Assembly: GCA_003525045.1 (NCBI GenBank)
Contig: DQGF01000396.1
Location: 939-6,084, forward strand
Direction: 5' to 3'
Source: Pseudomonas sp.
GTDB lineage: Bacteria; Pseudomonadota; Gammaproteobacteria; Pseudomonadales; Pseudomonadaceae
DNA length: 5,146 nucleotides
A model generated the notes under the pieces. The model saw nothing but the letters and a program-made list of their open reading frames with translations, ran no database searches and had not been told where the DNA came from. Shown here one piece after another: positions 1-4,908 of the stretch. Positions within the stretch are counted from its first letter, which is position 1. Each line of letters opens with the position of its first letter. A program made the translations under genes and the position numbers.

Positions 1-40
1 GCTGGCGCGGCGGGTCGTTATGCTAGGCCGCAAACCGGAT

Positions 41-46
41 AAGGAG
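41..46 (+). promoter_or_regulatory. Ribosome binding site fixing the GTG start of the FliL-like gene
   Basis: AAGGAG is followed by six bases and then GTG at 53. The upstream ATG at 20 has no purine-rich Shine-Dalgarno motif before it, so this site decides the start. Confidence 0.7.
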
Positions 47-52
47 CGAATT

Positions 53-460
53 GTGAAAGCGTGGATCATGTTGTTGCTGGCCCTGTCTCTGCCCGTGGCA
101 GCGATGGCCGAAGAAGCCAAAGAAGGTGAAGCTGCGAAGGTCAATTACATCACGCTGAGCCCGCCGTTCGTGGGCAACTATGGGCTGGACGGTACGCCGA
201 AGCTCAGGGTCTACAAGGCTGATGTGGCATTGCGGGTGACCGGGGATGAGGCGACCAGTCTGGTGAGGGCCAATGAACCCTTGATTCGTAATCAGCTGGT
301 AGCGCTGTTTGCGCAGCAGACCACCGAGGCGATGAACAATGTCGAGGCCAAGGAAAAGCTGCGTCAGGAAGCTTTGAAGCAGACCCAGCAGATCATGAAT
401 GATGAGACCGGCAAGCCGGTGGTTGAGGATTTGTTATTTAACAACCTCATCATTCAATAA
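53..460 (+). CDS. FliL-like exported protein (flagellar basal body-associated FliL family)
   Basis: Encodes 135 residues from a GTG start. Residues 1-19 look like a signal peptide or signal anchor: Lys2, a hydrophobic run over residues 4-13, then AMA before Glu20. The rest is a small periplasmic domain. The segment around residues 50-64 (LRVYKADVALRVTG) and the following amphipathic helices (about residues 75-115) resemble the C-terminal domain of FliL, and the acidic end finishes with a hydrophobic FNNLIIQ, as is common in that family. An in-frame ATG lies at position 20, but the GTG at 53 is preferred because AAGGAG lies six bases before it and the signal peptide then begins at the N terminus. 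FliL proper stabilises flagellar stator-rotor function and sits in flagellar operons. No flagellar genes are visible here, so this is a stand-alone paralogue whose role in motility is unproven. The product call is by recognition, not by a search. Confidence 0.75.
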   Translation: MKAWIMLLLALSLPVAAMAEEAKEGEAAKVNYITLSPPFVGNYGLDGTPKLRVYKADVALRVTGDEATSLVRANEPLIRNQLVALFAQQTTEAMNNVEAKEKLRQEALKQTQQIMNDETGKPVVEDLLFNNLIIQ

Positions 461-480
461 GCTTTTTGTTGTCTGGTCGG

Positions 481-579
481 GCCTCTTCGCGAGCAAGCCC
501 GCTCCCACAGGGTTCTGTGTTGGATGCAAAAGCTGCATTCACTGGAGATCATTGTGGGAGCGGGCTTGCTCGCGAAGGC
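481..579. repeat. REP pair in inverted orientation (REPIN/BIME-like) between convergent genes
   Basis: Two copies of a Pseudomonas-type REP element face each other. The arm at 486-509 is a perfect 24-bp reverse complement of 553-576, containing GCTCCCACA and TTCGCGAGC. The outer flanks differ by a two-base insertion (GCCTCTTCGCG against GCCTTCGCG on the opposite strand). Each arm also carries its own imperfect hairpin (GCGGGC / GCTCGC around TT), the hallmark of REP units. The 43-base spacer holds a third palindrome, ATGCA at 524-528 and TGCAT at 534-538. The element fills nearly all the gap between the convergent FliL-like and EVE genes. Such pairs are spread in trans by RAYT transposases (TnpA-REP); none is encoded here. 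It could also act as a two-way transcription end or mRNA stabiliser, which is inference. Confidence 0.92.
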
Positions 580-601
580 ATTCTTGCAGTCACCGCATGA
601 T

Positions 602-1054
602 TCAAGACCGCAACGCAATCACCGCCGCCCACTGCTCCGCCGTCACCGGCATCACCGACAGTCGCGACCCTTTCTGCACCAACGGCATCTCCGCCAGCGC
701 CGCCTGTTGTTTCAAATAATCCAGCTTCAACACCTTGGGAAACGTCTCGACAGGCGCGACATCAATCGCGCTCCAGGCGTTTTTCTCTGCCGTTGCCTTC
801 GGATCGTAATAATGACTCTCCGGCTCCAGCGCCGTCGGGTCCGGATACGCGGCTTCGACAATCTTCCCGATCCCGGCGATTCCCGGTTCGGGGCAGCTGG
901 AGTGATAGAAGAAAAACTCGTCGCCCACTGCCATGGCCCGCAGGAAATTACGTGCCTGGTAGTTGCGAACCCCGTCCCAGCGCGCTTTGCCAAGCTTCTC
1001 CAAGTCTTTGATCGAGAGTTCATCGGGCTCGGATTTCATCAGCCAGTAGGCCAT
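602..1054 (-). CDS. EVE domain protein (THYN1-like, PUA fold)
   Basis: A 150-residue single-domain protein, the normal length for stand-alone bacterial EVE proteins. It opens with the family signature YWLMKSEP (residues 3-10), followed by WDGVRNYQARNFL (26-38), FFFYHSS (47-53) and GIAGIGKIV (58-66), the usual landmarks of this PUA-like beta-barrel. EVE domains in other proteins bind modified bases in DNA or RNA, and human THYN1 belongs here. The natural ligand of the single-domain bacterial forms is not settled. The reading frame extends upstream to 1129, but the ATG at 1054 is preferred: AAGGAG lies eight bases upstream and the family motif begins right after the start. It appears to be a single-gene unit, convergent with the FliL-like gene across the REP pair and divergent from the 50-residue membrane protein. 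A palindrome 53-67 bases before the start may be an operator. Confidence 0.92.
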   Translation of the reverse strand: MAYWLMKSEPDELSIKDLEKLGKARWDGVRNYQARNFLRAMAVGDEFFFYHSSCPEPGIAGIGKIVEAAYPDPTALEPESHYYDPKATAEKNAWSAIDVAPVETFPKVLKLDYLKQQAALAEMPLVQKGSRLSVMPVTAEQWAAVIALRS

Positions 1055-1062
1055 GGTTTTTG

Positions 1063-1068
1063 CTCCTT
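1063..1068 (-). promoter_or_regulatory. Ribosome binding site fixing the EVE gene start
   Basis: The minus strand reads AAGGAG eight bases before the ATG at 1054. This supports the shorter 150-residue protein over the 175-residue frame that begins at 1129. Confidence 0.75.
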
Positions 1069-1106
1069 GCGAGGTGAGTGGGCAGTTGTCTGGCAATTTT
1101 ATGACA

Positions 1107-1121
1107 AACCGACGGTCGGTT
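1107..1121. promoter_or_regulatory. Perfect 15-bp palindrome, possible repressor operator
   Basis: AACCGAC and GTCGGTT are exact inverted 7-bp arms around a single G. The form ACCGAC-N-GTCGGT resembles operators bound by TetR-type dimers (inference from general resemblance). On the minus strand a -10-like TAAAAT lies at 1096-1101, so the palindrome would cover the spacer and -35 region of a promoter for the EVE gene; no good -35 hexamer is visible. A further copy of one arm, GTCGGTT, occurs at 1139-1145. No regulator gene is present in the window. Confidence 0.4.
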
Positions 1122-1249
1122 GACGCCATCGTTTGCGTGTCGGTTCACGTTGTCGCAGAATGCCGCCCTTCTTAGCTTGACGCTGCTGCACGGCCTACAA
1201 CGGAAACCGCTGCTGTCATCGTGTTGATGTGCCTTCGGGGGGGCAATCG

Positions 1250-1402
1250 ATGAAACGCAAACCGGATTTACTATGGATTTTGGTGATTTTGTTTGGTCTT
1301 GGCGTCGTCACCACCGGCTATGCCCAAAGCCTGTGGAACAACACGCCCGATGCACCGATCGAGATCGCGCAGCAACAACAGCCGTCGGCCTTCAAGCGCT
1401 GA
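1250..1402 (+). CDS. Small membrane or exported protein of unknown function, 50 residues
   Basis: A complete 50-codon frame from ATG to TGA. The N terminus is MKRKPD, followed by a hydrophobic stretch (about residues 7-25, including LLWILVILFGLGVV) and a polar tail with a four-Gln run (residues 41-44) ending in FKR. The positive N terminus predicts that the tail faces the periplasm. Gly23-Tyr24-Ala25 could also serve as a signal peptidase I site, so either a membrane-anchored or an exported peptide is possible. The Shine-Dalgarno is unusual: a run of seven G (1237-1243) six bases before the ATG. The first leucine codons, TTA and CTA at codons 7-8, are rare in Pseudomonas. The gene diverges from the EVE gene and converges on fau, with 35 bases between stops. 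I do not recognise a function; it looks like a conserved small hypothetical protein of pseudomonads, but this needs a homology search. Confidence 0.7.
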   Translation: MKRKPDLLWILVILFGLGVVTTGYAQSLWNNTPDAPIEIAQQQQPSAFKR

Positions 1403-1414
1403 AGCTGACTTTTC

Positions 1415-1438
1415 GACGCCGCTGAGGGTAGTGGCGTC
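1415..1438. terminator. Hairpin between convergent genes, possible weak two-way terminator
   Basis: GACGCCGCT (1415-1423) pairs with AGTGGCGTC (1430-1438) with one mismatch that is tolerated as a G-U pair in one transcript, around a six-base loop. It sits between the stop of the small membrane protein gene and the stop of fau, overlapping the fau stop codon by one base. Neither side carries a real U-tract in the right direction, so intrinsic termination would be weak at best. Confidence 0.35.
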
Positions 1439-2043
1439 TAGCCTGCGTCATACCAGGCCTTGTCCGTAACCGTTCCCTGTAACGGCACATCCCAGCTCGC
1501 CTGAGCCAGTCTCTCGACCTTCTGACATTCATGGGCCAGCCCCAATAGCGTCGGCTTGCGCCAGTTTTCGCGCCGCGCCAGGTACGCCAGGCTTCGATCG
1601 TAGAACCCGCCGCCCATGCCCAGGCGTCCGCCGACATCGTCAAACCCGACCAATGGCAATAGCACCAGGTCAAGTGCCCATACTTTGCGTTGCCGGGCGA
1701 GGTTATGCCGGGGTTCGAGAATGCGGAAACGATTGGGTTTGAGCTTTTCGCCAGGGCGGATGCGCTGAAACGCCATTTTGGTTCGCGGCCAGGCACTGAG
1801 CACCGGTAAGTAGGTGGCCTTGCCTCGACGTTGCGCGGCACGCAGCAGCAGGCGCGGATCGATTTCACCGTCGGTGGGCAGGTACAGGGAGATGTGTTTG
1901 GCGCGGCGAAACAATGGCTGCTGGGCCAGTTGCTTGTATAGCCCGCGAGCAGCCTGGCGCTGTTGACTGAGGGTCAGTGCGCGGCGGGCCTTGCGCAGCA
2001 AGCGTCGAAGTTGCGGGCGGGGCAGCAGCGCAGGTTCGGTCAT
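1438..2043 (-). CDS. fau: 5-formyltetrahydrofolate cyclo-ligase (5,10-methenyltetrahydrofolate synthetase)
   Basis: Cytosolic enzyme that uses ATP to convert 5-formyltetrahydrofolate to 5,10-methenyltetrahydrofolate, returning the stored folate to one-carbon metabolism. The 201-residue length is typical. Visible family motifs are the basic N-terminal helix LRRLLRKARRAL (residues 12-23), SLYLPTDGEIDP (52-63), LPLVGFD (129-135), the nucleotide-binding GGRLGMGGGFYDR (138-150), LGLAHECQ (167-174) and WDVPLQGTVTD (184-194). The gene is also called ygfA. It lies downstream of ssrS on the same strand, the arrangement known from E. coli, where the two are co-transcribed. Here an intrinsic terminator stands between them, ending 40 bases before the ATG, and no strong Shine-Dalgarno precedes the ATG at 2043, so expression may depend on read-through or on a promoter I cannot identify. 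Confidence 0.96.
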   Translation of the reverse strand: MTEPALLPRPQLRRLLRKARRALTLSQQRQAARGLYKQLAQQPLFRRAKHISLYLPTDGEIDPRLLLRAAQRRGKATYLPVLSAWPRTKMAFQRIRPGEKLKPNRFRILEPRHNLARQRKVWALDLVLLPLVGFDDVGGRLGMGGGFYDRSLAYLARRENWRKPTLLGLAHECQKVERLAQASWDVPLQGTVTDKAWYDAG

Positions 2044-2061
2044 GAATTCGGGCTCGCGGGA

Positions 2062-2082
2062 CGAGTACCTGAAGCGTACCCG
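2062..2082 (-). other. Second hairpin in the fau leader
   Basis: Directly after the terminator T-tract the minus strand reads CGGGTAC, a seven-base loop, then GTACTCG. All seven positions pair if one G-U is allowed. It would form only in transcripts that pass the 6S terminator, 19 bases before the fau start codon. A regulatory role is speculative. Confidence 0.3.
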
Positions 2083-2118
2083 AAAAAACGCCGATGCCGG
2101 TATTTAAACCGGCATCGG
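2083..2118 (-). terminator. Strong intrinsic terminator downstream of 6S RNA
   Basis: On the minus strand CCGATGCCGGT pairs perfectly over 11 bp with ACCGGCATCGG (plus positions 2091-2101 and 2108-2118) around a six-base A/T loop. After two bases comes a run of six T (2083-2088). This is a textbook rho-independent terminator placed just beyond the 3' end of the 6S RNA and before fau. Confidence 0.9.
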
Positions 2119-2126
2119 ACTGGAAT

Positions 2127-2305
2127 CAGGCTCCCCGGATGAACCGCTGCTGACTTAGCCCTTGAACCCGAAAGTTCAAGGTGGAAGATGCAGTAGGCTT
2201 TAAGGCTTTCCGTCTAGCGGACATGCACACCAGCCCAACGTGCAGCCTCCAGGGTAGTGCGAATCGGCTCAGGGACGTGGTCAACTGGCAAGCACCCCAG
2301 GGAGT
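2127..2305 (-). ncRNA. ssrS: 6S RNA
   Basis: Roughly 180-nt RNA that mimics an open promoter, binds sigma70 RNA polymerase and represses many promoters in stationary phase; it is released by product RNA synthesis. The minus-strand 5' end CTCCCTGG (2296-2304 region) pairs with CCGGGGAG near the 3' end (2131-2138), closing the long rod typical of 6S RNA. Also present are the conserved CCCTGAGCCGAT block near the 5' side (about 2262-2273), a GGTGTGCATG block (about 2221-2231) and the hairpin CTTGAAC / GTTCAAG (2161-2180) followed by GGCTAAGTC, all familiar from Pseudomonas 6S RNA. The location between zapA and fau is the conserved gammaproteobacterial site. The exact ends are estimates: the 5' end is placed seven bases after the -10 element and the 3' end just beyond the closing stem, before the terminator. 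Confidence 0.93.
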
Positions 2306-2311
2306 GTTGCG

Positions 2312-2340
2312 AGTATACCCCAAGCGGTCGCACGAATCAG
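2312..2340 (-). promoter_or_regulatory. Sigma70-type promoter of ssrS
   Basis: The minus strand has TATACT at 2312-2317 (five of six matches to the -10 consensus), 17 bases from CTGATT at 2335-2340, a moderate -35. The predicted start is the A at 2305, which matches the 6S RNA 5' end. The -35 hexamer overlaps the zapA stop codon at 2337-2339, so the promoter is embedded in the end of the upstream gene. Confidence 0.65.
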
Positions 2341-2654
2341 CCCTTGGTGACATCCGGATCGGTGGCGAGTACCAGATCGACACGATCCAGCAGGTCGCGA
2401 ACCTGCTCTCGGGTCGAGCCGCTGGCCTGCACATCCGGACGTTCTTCCTTGTGCAGAAGATCGTGAGTGATGTTCAACGCAGCCATCACGGCGATGCGAT
2501 CGGCGCCAATGACTTTGCCGCTGCTGCGGATTTCGCGCATCTTGCCGTCCAGGTAGCGGGCGGCGCTCACCAGGTTGCTGCGCTCTTCCTGGGGGCAGAT
2601 GATCGAATATTCTTTATCGAGGATCTGCACGGTAACGCTATTGCTTGAACTCAT
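2337..2654 (-). CDS. zapA: Cell division protein ZapA
   Basis: A 105-residue cytosolic protein that binds FtsZ and cross-links its protofilaments at the division septum. The N-terminal part, VTVQILDKEYSIICPQEE (residues 7-24), is the ZapA globular head, followed by LVSAARYLDGKMREIR (28-43) and the DRIAVMAALNITHDLL helix (52-67), which are family hallmarks. The C-terminal region (about residues 80-98) would form the coiled coil used for dimer and tetramer formation. Its ATG overlaps the stop of the upstream coiled-coil gene as ATGA, so translation is probably coupled; a GGAG lies eight bases before the start. The 6S RNA promoter begins in its stop codon. The zapA - ssrS order is conserved across gammaproteobacteria. 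Confidence 0.95.
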   Translation of the reverse strand: MSSSNSVTVQILDKEYSIICPQEERSNLVSAARYLDGKMREIRSSGKVIGADRIAVMAALNITHDLLHKEERPDVQASGSTREQVRDLLDRVDLVLATDPDVTKG

Positions 2655-2860
2655 GAGTCTTGCTCCAGGGCCTTGAGGCGCGAAATCATCGACTCGACCT
2701 TACGCCGGGCGATTTCATTTTTTTCAATGAGGTGCGCGCGTTCCTCGCGCCAGGTCTTTTCCTGAGCTAATAAGAGTCCGTTTTGACTCTTAAGTTGCTC
2801 GACACGGTTAATTAGCAGTTCGAGTCTGGCCATTAGCGCTTGCAGGTCGGTGTCTTCCAT
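2651..2860 (-). CDS. Small coiled-coil protein, TIGR02449 type (ZapB-like)
   Basis: A short, highly charged helical protein of 69 residues from the ATG at 2860. An in-frame GTG at 2869 would add three residues; neither start has a strong Shine-Dalgarno, and the ATG is preferred because MEDTDLQALMARLELLINR fits the start of the family. Heptad-like Leu and Ile spacing runs through almost the whole chain (LQALMARLELLINRVEQL, then VESMISRLKALEQ), so it should form a long dimeric coiled coil, as ZapB does. It ends in an ATGA overlap with zapA, which suggests balanced production of the two. By analogy with ZapB it may join ZapA at the Z-ring, but this is inferred from context and fold only. The family is named as a conserved hypothetical set, often found beside zapA in pseudomonads. 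Confidence 0.85.
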   Translation of the reverse strand: MEDTDLQALMARLELLINRVEQLKSQNGLLLAQEKTWREERAHLIEKNEIARRKVESMISRLKALEQDS

Positions 2861-2887
2861 TGTGTCCACTGAAATTGTGTCAGAAGG

Positions 2888-2893
2888 ATGATA
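2888..2893 (-). promoter_or_regulatory. Candidate -10 element for the coiled coil - zapA operon
   Basis: The minus strand reads TATCAT (five of six consensus matches), 27 bases before the ATG at 2860, which would give a 5' leader of about 20 bases. No good -35 is seen at the proper distance, so this is a weak prediction. Confidence 0.3.
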
Positions 2894-2917
2894 GCTGGCG
2901 GACAGCCTTTAATAGTC

Positions 2918-2946
2918 TTGGCGAGTCTGTCGATGTAGGATACAAG
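2918..2946 (+). promoter_or_regulatory. Candidate promoter for the ygfB - pepP - ubiH operon
   Basis: TTGGCG (2918-2923) and TACAAG (2941-2946) are 17 bases apart, each with four of six consensus matches. The predicted start near 2953 leaves a leader of about 36 bases before ygfB. The site lies in the 128-base divergent gap shared with the zapA operon promoter. Confidence 0.35.
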
Positions 2947-2964
2947 GCCTTCATTCTAGACATA

Positions 2965-2978
2965 GCGCCGTCTGGCGC
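2965..2978 (+). other. Short hairpin just before the ygfB start
   Basis: GCGCC (2965-2969) and GGCGC (2974-2978) form a five-base GC stem with a GTCT loop, ten bases before the ygfB ATG. The usual Shine-Dalgarno position holds only CTAGCTGCC, with no AGGAGG-like motif. The hairpin may influence initiation, but this is inference. Confidence 0.35.
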
Positions 2979-2988
2979 CTAGCTGCCC

Positions 2989-3546
2989 ATGCCCATTCAG
3001 AATTCTCCGTACCAAGCCTTCGCCACGCTGCTGACCGCCAGCGGCCATCAAGTCTCGCCTGCCGAATTGCATGGCCTGTTGCTCGGCCGCAGTTGTGGCG
3101 GTGCCGGGTTCGAAGCCGACAGCTGGTTGGCCGATGCCGCCGAGCTGCTCGAAGGCGAACCGCAAGACAACATTCGCAATGCCTTGATCGGCCTGCAAGA
3201 GATGGTCAAGGGCGAGCTGACCAGCGACGACATGACCGTTGTCCTGCTGCTGCCGACCGACGACGCTCCACTCACCGAGCGTGCGGCCGCACTGGGCCAG
3301 TGGTGCCAGGGCTTCCTCACCGGCTTCGGTCTGACTTATCGCGACAACGCCCTGAGCCCTGAAGCCAGCGAAGTGCTGCAGGATCTGGCGGCCATCGCCC
3401 AGGTGCAAGACGCCCTGGAAGAGTCCGATGACGGCGAAAGCGACTACATGGAAGTCATGGAGTACCTGCGCGTCGCGCCGCTGTTGCTGTTCACCGAGAC
3501 CAAAAAGCCGGACGCGCCGGCTGCCGCCAAACCGTCGTTGCACTAA
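2989..3546 (+). CDS. ygfB: YgfB/UPF0149 family protein
   Basis: A 185-residue all-helical protein of the UPF0149 (YgfB/YecA) family at normal length. Recognisable blocks are [11 protein letters not shown] (residues 23-33), the central [14 protein letters not shown] (102-115), an acidic stretch [11 protein letters not shown] (143-153) and [10 protein letters not shown] (158-167), followed by a Pro/Ala/Lys-rich tail. In P. aeruginosa the orthologue has been reported to counteract the antiterminator-type activator AlpA, lowering ampDh3 expression and so raising beta-lactam resistance; whether that holds here is unknown. It is the first gene of the ygfB - pepP - ubiH operon, an order also seen in E. 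coli, with 27 bases to pepP. The frame ends with tandem in-frame stops, TAA TAG (3544-3549). No clear Shine-Dalgarno precedes the ATG. Confidence 0.92.
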   Translation: MPIQNSPYQAFATLLTASGHQVSPAELHGLLLGRSCGGAGFEADSWLADAAELLEGEPQDNIRNALIGLQEMVKGELTSDDMTVVLLLPTDDAPLTERAAALGQWCQGFLTGFGLTYRDNALSPEASEVLQDLAAIAQVQDALEESDDGESDYMEVMEYLRVAPLLLFTETKKPDAPAAAKPSLH

Positions 3547-3573
3547 TAGCGAGCCAGGAATAGCCATCTGCCC

Positions 3574-4908
3574 ATGATTCATATCCCGAAATCGGAATAC
3601 AGCCGTCGCCGCAAGGCCCTGATGGCGCAGATGGTACCCAATAGCATCGCCATCCTGCCCGCCGCCGCGGTGGCTATCCGCAACCGCGACGTCGAGCACG
3701 TCTACCGTCAGGACAGCGACTTCCAGTACCTCAGCGGTTTTCCCGAGCCGCAGGCCGTCATTGTGCTGATGCCCGGTCGCGAACACGGCGAATACGTGCT
3801 GTTCTGCCGTGAACGCAACGCCGAACGAGAGTTGTGGGACGGCCTGCGTGCCGGCCAGGAAGGCGCGATCCGCGACTTCGGCGCCGACGACGCCTTTCCC
3901 ATCACCGACATCGACGACATTCTGCCGGGCCTGATCGAAGGTCGCGACCGGGTGTATTCGGCCATGGGCAGCAACCCGGAATTCGATCGGCACCTGATGG
4001 ACTGGATCAACGTGATCCGCTCTAAAGCGCACCTTGGCGCTCAGCCGCCGAACGAATTTGTTGCCCTGGATCATCTGCTTCACGACATGCGCCTGTATAA
4101 ATCGGCGGCAGAAGTGAAAGTGATGCGCGAGGCCGCACGGATTTCCGCCCAGGCGCACATCCGCGCGATGCAGGCCAGCCGGGCCGGGCTGCATGAGTTC
4201 AGCCTCGAAGCCGAGATCGACTACGAATTCCGCAAGGGTGGGGCGAAAATGCCGGCCTACGGTTCGATCGTCGCCTCAGGGCGCAATAGCTGCATCCTGC
4301 ATTACCAGCAGAATGATGCGGTGCTCAAGGACGGTGATCTGGTGCTGATCGATGCCGGCTGCGAGATCGATTGCTACGCCAGCGACATCACCCGGACCTG
4401 GCCGGTTAACGGCAAATATTCAGCGGAACAGAAGGCGATCTACGAATTGGTGCTGGCGTCGCAAGAAGCCGCCTTTGCCGAAATCGCCCCGAACAAACAC
4501 TGGAATCAGGCCCACGAAGCCACGGTCCGGGTGATTACCGCAGGATTGGTGAAGCTGGGCCTGTTGCAGGGCGATGTCGATGAGTTGATCGCCAGCGAAG
4601 CCCATAAAGCGTTTTACATGCATCGCGCCGGCCACTGGCTGGGCATGGACGTGCACGACGTCGGCGAATACAAGGTTGGCGGCGAATGGCGCGTGCTGGA
4701 AGTCGGCATGGCGCTGACCGTGGAGCCAGGCATTTACATCGCCCCGGACAACCAGAACGTGGCGAAAAAATGGCGCGGCATTGGCGTGCGCATCGAGGAC
4801 GACGTGGTAGTGACCAAAACCGGTTGTGAAATCCTGACTAACGGCGTACCGAAAACGGTCGCCGAGATCGAAGCCTTGATGGCCGCCGCACGGACACAAG
4901 CGGCATGA
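3574..4908 (+). CDS. pepP: Xaa-Pro aminopeptidase P
   Basis: Cytosolic di-manganese peptidase of the M24B family that removes an N-terminal residue linked to proline. At 444 residues it matches the E. coli enzyme closely. Residues 1 to about 170 are the aminopeptidase P N-terminal domain (SEYSRRRKAL, then DSDFQYLSGFPEPQAV at 47-62); the rest is the pita-bread catalytic domain. All five metal ligands can be placed: Asp260 (LIDAG), Asp271 (SDITRTW), His354 (GHWLGMDVHDVG), Glu384 (LTVEPGIYI) and Glu408 (GVRIEDD), with His243 (ILHYQQN) and His361 as the usual active-site histidines. It should therefore be active. The best Shine-Dalgarno-like AGGAA lies 13 bases before the ATG, longer than usual. 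The stop overlaps the ubiH start as ATGA, implying translational coupling. Confidence 0.97.
   Translation: MIHIPKSEYSRRRKALMAQMVPNSIAILPAAAVAIRNRDVEHVYRQDSDFQYLSGFPEPQAVIVLMPGREHGEYVLFCRERNAERELWDGLRAGQEGAIRDFGADDAFPITDIDDILPGLIEGRDRVYSAMGSNPEFDRHLMDWINVIRSKAHLGAQPPNEFVALDHLLHDMRLYKSAAEVKVMREAARISAQAHIRAMQASRAGLHEFSLEAEIDYEFRKGGAKMPAYGSIVASGRNSCILHYQQNDAVLKDGDLVLIDAGCEIDCYASDITRTWPVNGKYSAEQKAIYELVLASQEAAFAEIAPNKHWNQAHEATVRVITAGLVKLGLLQGDVDELIASEAHKAFYMHRAGHWLGMDVHDVGEYKVGGEWRVLEVGMALTVEPGIYIAPDNQNVAKKWRGIGVRIEDDVVVTKTGCEILTNGVPKTVAEIEALMAAARTQAA

Noticed and set aside
29..40. The 12-mer CGCAAACCGGAT occurs here and again at 1256-1267
   Set aside because: The flanks are unrelated, one copy lies before the FliL-like start and the other inside the small membrane protein gene; a single exact 12-mer is best treated as chance.
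524..1123. A plus-strand open frame opposite the EVE gene
   Set aside because: It begins inside the REP pair and runs antisense to a well-supported EVE protein; its Arg- and His-rich translation has no recognisable domain.
1120..1125. TTGACG as a -35 for a plus-strand promoter of the small membrane protein gene
   Set aside because: No -10-like hexamer is found 16-18 bases downstream.
1392..1868. A minus-strand open frame within fau in another frame
   Set aside because: It overlaps the genuine fau frame, which carries all cyclo-ligase motifs; this frame shows none.
2181..2648. A plus-strand open frame over ssrS and zapA
   Set aside because: It is antisense to the 6S RNA and zapA, both well supported, and its start falls in the structured RNA.
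2956..4194. A 412-codon open frame on the minus strand, opposite ygfB and pepP
   Set aside because: It lies antisense to two clearly functional genes with intact family motifs. Its composition, rich in His, Gln, Val, Gly and Arg, is what the opposite frame of GC-rich coding sequence gives, and no family motif is visible.
4420..4899. A 159-codon minus-strand open frame inside pepP
   Set aside because: The same kind of shadow frame, covering the region that holds the PepP metal ligands.
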